Of a stretch of DNA of 64,000 bases, positions 57,034 through 64,000 are shown piece after piece. The stretch is taken from positions 310,001 through 374,000 of the forward strand of contig NC_092800.1 in assembly GCF_918797505.1 (NCBI RefSeq), in the 5' to 3' direction. A model generated the notes under the pieces. It ran no database searches. It worked only from the letters and a program-made list of their open reading frames with translations, and was not told the DNA's origin. The position numbers and the translations under genes were made by a program. Position 1 is the first letter of the stretch. Every line of letters starts with the position of its first letter. This stretch comes from Bemisia tabaci (lineage: Eukaryota; Arthropoda; Insecta; Hemiptera; Aleyrodidae).

Positions 57034-60000
57034 AGAGAAAATTTGTAAAAAGTGGAACTTTCCAAAGATATAGTAAGGAAATGTTCCAAAGAGGAAATCC
57101 AGATTATCAAGATACAATAAATATTAGAGCCGTAATACTGGAGTTGAAAACGACAGTGTAAAGAGAGGAAAAGATTTTCAACTGTAAGAGATAACAAGAG
57201 CAGAAGGGGATTAAAAAAAAAAAAAAAATTAGCCACAAAAAGGAAAAATTAATAGCATAACAAATAAATATGTTAAACGCCTTGGCAACTTAACAGACCA
57301 TAGAAATCAAAATTAAACCTGGGAAATAGTGATGATGCAGTGTCAACCCAAGGTCCGGTCAGACCTTTGAATGACACCTGTCGCAGCAACATTGATGTGG
57401 GAAATGCGAGATACTGAGGTTTCTCATCAAATTTTAAATTTTCTATGAACCTATAGATGCCTTGAAACCCCTTGCATTTTAGAAACCTTTAAAACCAGAG
57501 AAAATTTCTTCCAAATAAAAAAGTAGCAGAAATTTTGAGACACTGCGATGGTGATACGCGGTCTCGCTTTTTGGTCATCAATTTGAAGATCATGACTTCG
57601 AACGTTTTGGGGGGCAAAGAATTTTCAAGATGGGAAGGCCAGTTTGAAAAATGGGATGGGCAGCTGGCAAAATAGAAAGACTATCTAGCCTTCCTATTTT
57701 ACAAGGAACTTTCGGCACCCTTGCTATGGGATGGGTTGGTATGATTGCAATTTACAGATTGAACTATAAAATTCTTTAATCTAATTACCTACTTGAGAGA
57801 CAGCAAAATCCTACGAACTTTGGGGCAGATACAGGGTTATTCAAAAGTTACGCACCACTGGCCATAACTTTAGTTCTAATTATGATATCGATTTGCGGTT
57901 TGTGGCGTCCTTCCTCATATCGAGGAGGAAACTTTTTGAGGTACTTTTCAGTTCTTCACCCCCCAAGGGGGAGGGGGGGCGGGGGGCAACTCAAAAATTT
58001 CAAATGGCAACCCCCATCATGTGATACATCGTTAGAAAGAGCATGAAAAAAGAAAATTTTTGGCGCAAACCGGAAGTCGATCTGACCCCCCTGTCAAAAG
58101 TTAGGGGGGTCCAAAGGTTATTTAGGGGGTCCGCGGTCCGTACCTTCATTTTTTAGAGTAGCTTCGGCGGCTCTTGGACATACCGTTTCTCTTTTCAAAG
58201 AGTCCTCGAATACCCCAAGTCTGATACCGAAGTCTTCATATTGCCCCCGGGCCACCACAGCCCCCCCGTAGGGGGGGATGGGCCTGTTACAATGAAACAT
58301 TGAATTAAAATGCGAAAAGTCACAGAAGAGCTTCTAACTTAGTATCAAATCCGAGTGGAACTTCTTGCCAATGCTAACGCAAACGCAGCCTGCGACTTTA
58401 AAGTGAGTTTTCAAAACTCTTAGCCCCCTGCCCCCCCTCATTTTTGGTTGCAGAGCGGGTAAAAACCGGGAAATTCACTACAAATAATGCCCGAAACTAA
58501 TGTCCAACTTGAGGAGGACCCTTGAAACGTTGCGATCAGTCGGAGAATTGAAATAAAAGGACTGCCACCCCCTTAAAGTGCGGAAACATCCAAAACACCC
58601 CTGCTGCCCCCCTCATTTTTCGTTGCGGAGCGGGTAAATACCGGGAAAATCGCCAGAAATGATGCCCCGGTTCTTACCAGCTCTGCAACGAAAAAAGAGG
58701 GGGGCAGCGGGGGTTTTATGGATGTTTCCGTCCTTAAATTGGGCGGCAGTTCCTGTGTTGCAGTTCTCAGACTGAGCGCAACGTTTCAAGGGTTCTCGTC
58801 AAGTTCTACAGTGGTTTCGGGCATCATTTCTGGAGATTTTCCCGGTATTTACCCGCTCCGCAACGAAAAATGAGGGGGGCAGCGGGGATGTTTTGGATGT
58901 TTCCGCACTTTAAGGGGGTGGCAGTCCTTTTATTTCAATTCTCCGACTGATCGCAACGTTTCAAGGGTCCTCCTCAAGTTGGACATTAGTTTCGGGCATT
59001 ATTTGTAGTGAATTTCCCGGTTTTTACCCGCTCTGCAACCAAAAATGAGGGGGGGCAGGGGGCTAAGAGTTTTGAAAACTCACTTTAAAGTCGCAGGCTG
59101 CGTTTGCGTTAGCATTGGCAAGAAGTTCCACTCGGATTTGATACTAAGTTAGAAGCTCTTCTGTGACTTTTCGCATTTTAATTCAATGTTTCATTGTAAC
59201 AGGCCCATCCCCCCCTACGGGGGGCTGTGGTGGCCCGGGGGCAATATGAAGACTTCGGTATCAGACTTGGGGTATTCGAGGACTCTTTGAAAAGAGAAAC
59301 GATATGTCCAAGAGCCGCCGAAGCTACTCTAAAAAATGAAGGTACGGACCCCCTAAATAACCTTTGGACCCCCCTAACTTTTGACAGGGGGGTCAGATCG
59401 ACTTCCGGTTTGCGCCAAAAATTTTCTTTTTTCATGCTCTTTCTAACGATGTATCACATGATGGGGGTTGCCATTTGAAATTTTTGAGTTGCCCCCCGCC
59501 CCCCCTCCCCCTGGGGGGGTGAAGAGCTGAAAAGTACCTCAAAAAGTTTCCCCCTCGATATGAGGAAGGACGCCACAAACCGCAAATCGATATCATAATT
59601 AGAACTAAAGTTATGGCCAGTGGTGCGTAACTTTTGAATAACCCTGTATATAATTAGAAGTAATTTTCTCATTAAATTTTAAAGATTCCTGCTTTTATAT
59701 GAATTAGCTCCTTTCCTTCGTGCATAGCTGACTTAAATTCACACACTTTCGGAAAATTGACACATCTTCTTATATCAAAGAAGAGGCTAACTAATTCAAA
59801 ACCAAGGAAAGAAAAGGATAAGAAAGCAAATTGATGGGTAGCCGAGACAGAAGAGTGTCTCGATTTCTAATGTTACTGATTGTTTTCTGTTTTATTTTAT
59901 TTTTTAATCCTTAAACTTATTGATGTAGTTTTTTAAAAAAATTTTGTGAATTTTCTCCTGATAGAATATTCTTTAACACTAGGTAATAACATAAGAAGTT

Positions 60001-62782
60001 GGCCCCTTGCCAATATGCAATAAATAAAACAAGAGTAGAGATTATGAGACTTCCGAGTATGACCATTGAAAATAATTTGAATAATTTAATTACAAACCTC
60101 CCGTTCTTTCTTGAGGGTGGCGTTGATAGCTTCTATGCGCCCTTCTAGCTGATTCTGGATTTTATCTAACTTGGTATTCTGAAAATAAAGTTTATAAAGG
60201 ATGAATATGACCTTAGCATGAAAAAAAGTTGACCACGCACAACGACAACTAGCTGGTAAGCAGCGATGTAATTCAAGAATCTTACAGCAGCAGAGCAGGG
60301 AATGCCCGATCTTGCAATCCTGGGATTGCATTTCTTGATTTTATACATTCAGAAACACACTTTTACTTGAAACTTGATTGATACTTGAAAAATAATGACA
60401 AAATTTGGAAAGTAAAATTTTTTAGAAAAATGAGTCCGGAAGCAGAGAAGTGGATCAAATGATTCATTTTGTTTATTGCGATAACTAGATGGATAGTACA
60501 GAGGATGCAAATATTTTCACTCGATTATCTAGCAAGATCTATGACTTTGAAAATTTTGAATTTTTTCATTCCACAAAGCTTAGTAAAACTGTTGGTTCTT
60601 TTGGCTATTTTTGATAAAACTTCAGAAATTAAATTCCCTTGCATATAACTTTGATCTCTTTGTAAAAAGGTGATACAAATAATTGTTCAATTCACTTACA
60701 AAATTATTTTTGTCTTTTTGAAGTTGAGTTGTTAAAATTCCAATGGTGGTCTTTAGACCTTCAATTTCTTGCTCATCTTGTGAATTTTTTGTTGGTTTCG
60801 ATTTTAAAATTTCTTGCTCGTCTTGTGAATTTTTTGCTGGTTTTGATTTCAAGTTGCTATTTTTCTCACCATTTCTCTTTTGGAAGAGTTTGGATTCTAA
60901 AGATTCAAATTCTTGCCACAATACCTCAATTTCATCAGAAGCTGTCCGTTCTCTGAAAAAAATAAAAAAAATACTAGATTTAGGAACTGATAAAAAAAAA
61001 CCTTGGATGGGGCTCAAATATAATTGAAACAGTAGTTCTAACATATTCACTACTCATTAAAATTTCATGGAATAATAATTTTTCCATTGATAATCATATA
61101 TCCAAACACCAGATGCCTCATCTCATCGGCGTCAATTTCAACTACTTACAGATGATGGCGACTGTTAAAGATGACACAATTTTCAATATGTGAGATTTAC
61201 ATTTGGAAAATTAACGTAAAAATAGAAACCAACGGATTCAGAAAATGAATACTTAAAGTTATATAAATAAGAAACATTTTATGCCAACACTTAGCTTTCA
61301 GCATTCAGTAAATTATGCTTTAAATCTTTGAAATAGCATGGGAAGGTCTTTCCATAGTGGAGGTGGGTGTTTAAGGTTGAATAACATTCTACAGTTCGGT
61401 GTGGTCTTTTTTTTTTTTTTTTTTTTTTCAAAAATTGTAGAGAAGATCCGAGTTCTTTCCAAAAATTTTAAAAAATACAGTGAGAGTTTTGGTGCTTTTC
61501 TTAAATGTATTGTTCCCTCCAAAAAACCATCAAATTATTGTCAGAAGTAATGCTTCTGCATTTTCTCTGCCCATTTATATTGGCACAGTATCATTGATTT
61601 AACAATCGGACTGGAGTTTTTGCCTTTTAAAGTGATCTTAGGAGGAAGTATGCTGCAACGCATGAAAAGATGACATTAAAAAAATGCATAATAAAGCCCT
61701 TATTTGAATGTCTCATACAATAGTGTAGGTAGGTATACTGGAGATTGTCACATTTAAATAGAAATACATTACCTTGAAACTGAAGGTTGAGCAAAGTTAT
61801 TTTCTTCAGCAAAATTACTTTGTTTTTGAAAACCGGAAAGATCCATATCTTCGATACCAACATCTGCAATCTCTTTTATATAGCACCATGTGTTGGTAAC
61901 TTCAGAATCAAGACTTTCAATCATATTCATTTCTTCAGAAAACTTATCATTCAGAGCAGCTAACAGATCACTCAAGCTAACATCATTACAGGAACAGCTT
62001 GGAGTTTCATCAGAAGTTGGGCTAGAATTGGTAACTCTGTTTGCATTGGTCGTAGTTGAACTGTTCTCACCTGTGGCCTTAATAAAGTTGCGGTGCTTTT
62101 TATTGTTGAGGTTTCTATCGGCATCACCACCCCAACAAACATTACGAGGCTCGGGAAAAAACTTCTGATTTTTAAATGGAAAGTTGGGTTTTTCATCAGA
62201 ATTTGTATTACTACCAGCATTGTATGGATCGGGAAAGTACTTAAACTTTTTCGGTGAGGAATCCAATTTTTTATTCCATCCGTTCTGGAATCTGAAGCTT
62301 GGTGAGTTGGTGGAGGAACGGTCAGAATTAGTGAAACGGCTATATGCTGTATCTTCTACATCAGAATCTAGACTGAAAAATCGGTTCTGTGATTTGAAGC
62401 CTTTAGAGTTGGTGGCCATACGGTCAGAAATAGTAAGACGGTTATGTGCTGCACCTACTGAATCAATATCTGGACTGAAAACTAGGTTCTGTGATTTGAA
62501 ACCGTTAGAGTTGCTGGCGGAATGGTCAAAATTAGTGAGATCACGTGCTGTGCCTACTGGATCAGAATCTGGACTGAAAAATGGGTTCTGAAATCTGAAG
62601 CTTGATGAGTTTGGGGAGGAATAAGAGGCTTGACCATGATGACTGTAACTTCTACTGCGACCTCTAGTTATATTTCCTCTTCCACGTAGTTTTGGATATC
62701 CTCTACCTCCACTTCTTCTCATAGAAGTATCTTCCTTTTTGGACAGAGAGTACTGATTTCCACATTCTTGAGCAGCAGCCAT
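54174..62782 (-). CDS. RING-HC finger protein with coiled coil, probable E3 ubiquitin ligase, six exons
   Basis: Exons (5' to 3') are 62782-61773, 60952-60700, 60178-60098, 56825-56783, 56069-55834 and 54365-54174. All have GT/AG borders and join in frame to 604 codons plus TGA. The N-terminus has an RG-rich patch (22-47), then four repeats of about 34 residues starting with SFRFQN or GFKSQN (61, 94, 128, 162). Exon 2 holds a duplicated 15-residue Lys/Ser/Gln/Glu block. Residues about 400-525 are charged heptad-like coiled coil. The C-terminal RING has C532-x2-C535, C547-x-H549, C552-x2-C555 and C569-x2-C572, split by intron 5 just after the first Cys pair. RING-HC domains recruit ubiquitin-loaded E2 enzymes; the substrate is unknown. 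The ATG directly follows TTTTTCTTTAG, a 3' splice site, so an upstream exon exists and the start could in principle lie further upstream. I do not recognise the orthologue. Confidence 0.85.
55170..55713. mobile_element. Short copy of the ACYACTAGAYAAGGT long-TIR family, RING gene intron 5
   Basis: The left CCATGAACCACTAGACAAGG and right (complement of CAATGGACCACCAGATAAGG) ends match the family at 18719-20537. The inward arms are diverged (TTTAAGCATTTTGATGTACG against CTAAGCATTATGATGTAAGT). An internal block near 55435-55500 resembles 18955-19005 in reverse. Confidence 0.8.
57832..59646. mobile_element. 1.8-kb foldback element with arms of about 830 bp, RING gene intron 3
   Basis: The ends CAGGGTTATTCAAAAGTTAC and GTAACTTTTGAATAACCCTG are perfect inverted repeats, flanked by TA on both sides. 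The arms (57832 to about 58668, and about 58821-59646) are near-perfect complements containing CCCCCC-rich and GGGGGC-rich blocks, with a centre of about 150 bp. It has no transposase. TA flanks suggest a Tc1/mariner-mobilised non-autonomous element. Confidence 0.9.
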
Positions 62783-63665
62783 CTAAAGAAAAATCAGAAA
62801 AATAAGTACATAAGATTGATGATAGACCATTGGACAGGGTGAAAATCATGCATAACAATAAATAGTACTATACTCTCTTATTTCAAAGAGAATACTGGGG
62901 AGACATTGAAGATTTACAAGATCACCGCGAAGAGTTCACCGAGGTTTTCAAGTGAGAAATTAGTATGTTCTCCATTCATTACATCAAACTTTGCAATGGT
63001 CAAACTTACTTCTGCTCCAGTCAAATCAGGTATCGAATTCCTATCGCTACACTTCCACACAAAGGAATTTTTTCTGTGAGCTTATTTTTCTTGATGTGCT
63101 TTTAAGTACTTTAAAGTACAAAGGTTTTCTTCCTCACAAGCTACTTGAAGTCGCTAAAAATTTCAAGCCAATTCGTGTGACCGCTCTCCGATAAAAAAAA
63201 ATAAAATGATGGTAAGAAAATACTGAAACAACACAAGCAAAATACGTTTTTACTTTGTAAGTACAGAAGAAAGAGGCGAAAGGGAATTTTTTTGAAATTT
63301 AATGCAAGTTCCGTGCCAGATGATGAGTCTGGTTTTAATGGCTGAGTTGACAGATCGATGTAGGTTTTGATAGTTAAGACATTTGAATAGACTGAGTTGA
63401 TATGGACTCACGCTACTTTGTCACTAATAAGTCTGCTTCATTACCTATAGAAATTTTCTACCTGTATCTTGGGAGTACATTTTTACAAGAAAATATGTGG
63501 TACTCTACTTCTTCCTTAATCAACAGGTCTAATGATTCAGGTTGGTTTTGCCCTTTGAAATTTATCTCTAAATCACATCAATGACAGGAAATAATCCATG
63601 ATGACTTTTTACAGTGTTTCTGACTTTGAATTACGTATGAATAACCATTCATTAAAGATAAATAC
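62783..63665 (-). promoter_or_regulatory. RING gene upstream region with a probable 5'UTR exon
   Basis: On the minus strand GCAGAA|GTAAGTTTG gives a strong 5' splice site after 63010. Together with the acceptor immediately before the ATG at 62782, this predicts a 5'UTR intron of about 230 bp and an upstream exon ending at 63010. The transcription start and promoter were not located. Confidence 0.5.
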
Positions 63666-63965
63666 TCAAGTTTTTATGACTTTAGGCTGGGGAACATGAA
63701 CGCATAATTGCATGAATTCATAAGAAGTGCTGGTGCGCCTGTTCTTCGCTAACCTCAAAACGGAATTTAGGTAAGTCCATAAAATATTTTCATCTGATGG
63801 AGACAGCAGTGTACGCCATCCTCCATCTACCACACCATGTGGAACGGACAACTGTTTCCAATTGTTGCACCTATTTTTAGTAGCTTTTGACAAACCACTT
63901 CCACAATTATTGTAGTTCCTGCCTGTCCTGCACAGTGATTTGGATTTTTCTAAAATCAATTTCAA
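63666..63965 (-). CDS. Hypothetical 99-codon frame (possible exon of another gene)
   Basis: The frame has a non-AT-biased product with LSVPHGVVDGGWRTLLSPS in its middle, which looks more protein-like than neighbouring chance frames. I do not recognise it and cannot find convincing splice borders, though TTTTGAG|GTTAGC (63757-63751) could be a weak donor. It could be an exon of a gene extending past the window, or chance. Confidence 0.25.
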   Translation of the reverse strand: MKLILEKSKSLCRTGRNYNNCGSGLSKATKNRCNNWKQLSVPHGVVDGGWRTLLSPSDENILWTYLNSVLRLAKNRRTSTSYEFMQLCVHVPQPKVIKT

Positions 63966-64000
63966 GTTTACGATGCTTATCTTTTCTCAGAGGCACCAAC

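Noticed and set aside
61890..62591. Plus-strand frames of 92 and 135 codons
   Set aside because: Antisense to exon 1 of the RING gene; their repeats mirror the repeats of that exon.

Overview
The window looks like nuclear DNA of an insect, probably a hemipteran. The evidence is a CYP3-clan (CYP6-like) cytochrome P450 split by GT/AG introns, a second intron-rich gene for a RING-finger protein, AT-rich noncoding DNA, and very many short inverted-repeat transposons, several with clean 8-bp or TA target duplications. Species assignment is inference. There is no operon structure, and prokaryotic-style features do not apply.

Region 1 (about 0.5-11.8 kb, minus strand) holds a large, intact-looking Ty3/Gypsy-class retroelement. 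Gag (602 aa, two CCHC knuckles) is followed in the -1 frame by a 2276-aa Pol. The junction carries a textbook A AAA AAC slippery site directly before the gag stop, with a predicted H-type pseudoknot downstream. Pol is highly unusual. Before the protease it has a degenerate SGNH/GDSL-hydrolase-like domain. After protease, RT, RNase H and integrase it continues without a stop into a complete MOV10/Armitage-like superfamily-1 RNA helicase. MOV10/Armitage proteins are host factors that act on retroelement RNA and in the piRNA pathway, so a retroelement that carries one is the most interesting thing here. LTRs could not be delimited.

Region 2 (12-35 kb) contains no host gene I can support. It is a graveyard of DNA transposons: a mariner-like element with long terminal inverted repeats, a transposase tail and a hAT-type MITE nested in it; several hAT-type MITEs with 8-bp duplications; a 1.8-kb long-TIR element; a nearly perfect 0.7-kb-arm inverted repeat; an element-in-element nest at 26.9-27.9 kb; and a MITE family ending in GCCGTGCTAAGG.

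Region 3 (35.8-48.3 kb, plus strand) is a P450 gene that I could join across six coding exons into one 521-codon frame with all hallmark motifs. Its fourth intron (7 kb) holds a degenerate tandem array of roughly 480-bp units and a palindrome with arms of about 1.1 kb.

Region 4 (48.3-54.1 kb) is AT-rich, with three short inverted-repeat elements and no supported gene.

Region 5 (54.2-62.8 kb, minus strand) is a six-exon gene for a 604-aa protein: an RG/Ser-rich N-terminus with four 34-residue repeats, a coiled coil, and a C-terminal RING-HC finger (probable E3 ubiquitin ligase). One intron contains a 1.8-kb foldback element with arms of about 830 bp. The last 1.2 kb is upstream/5'UTR territory.
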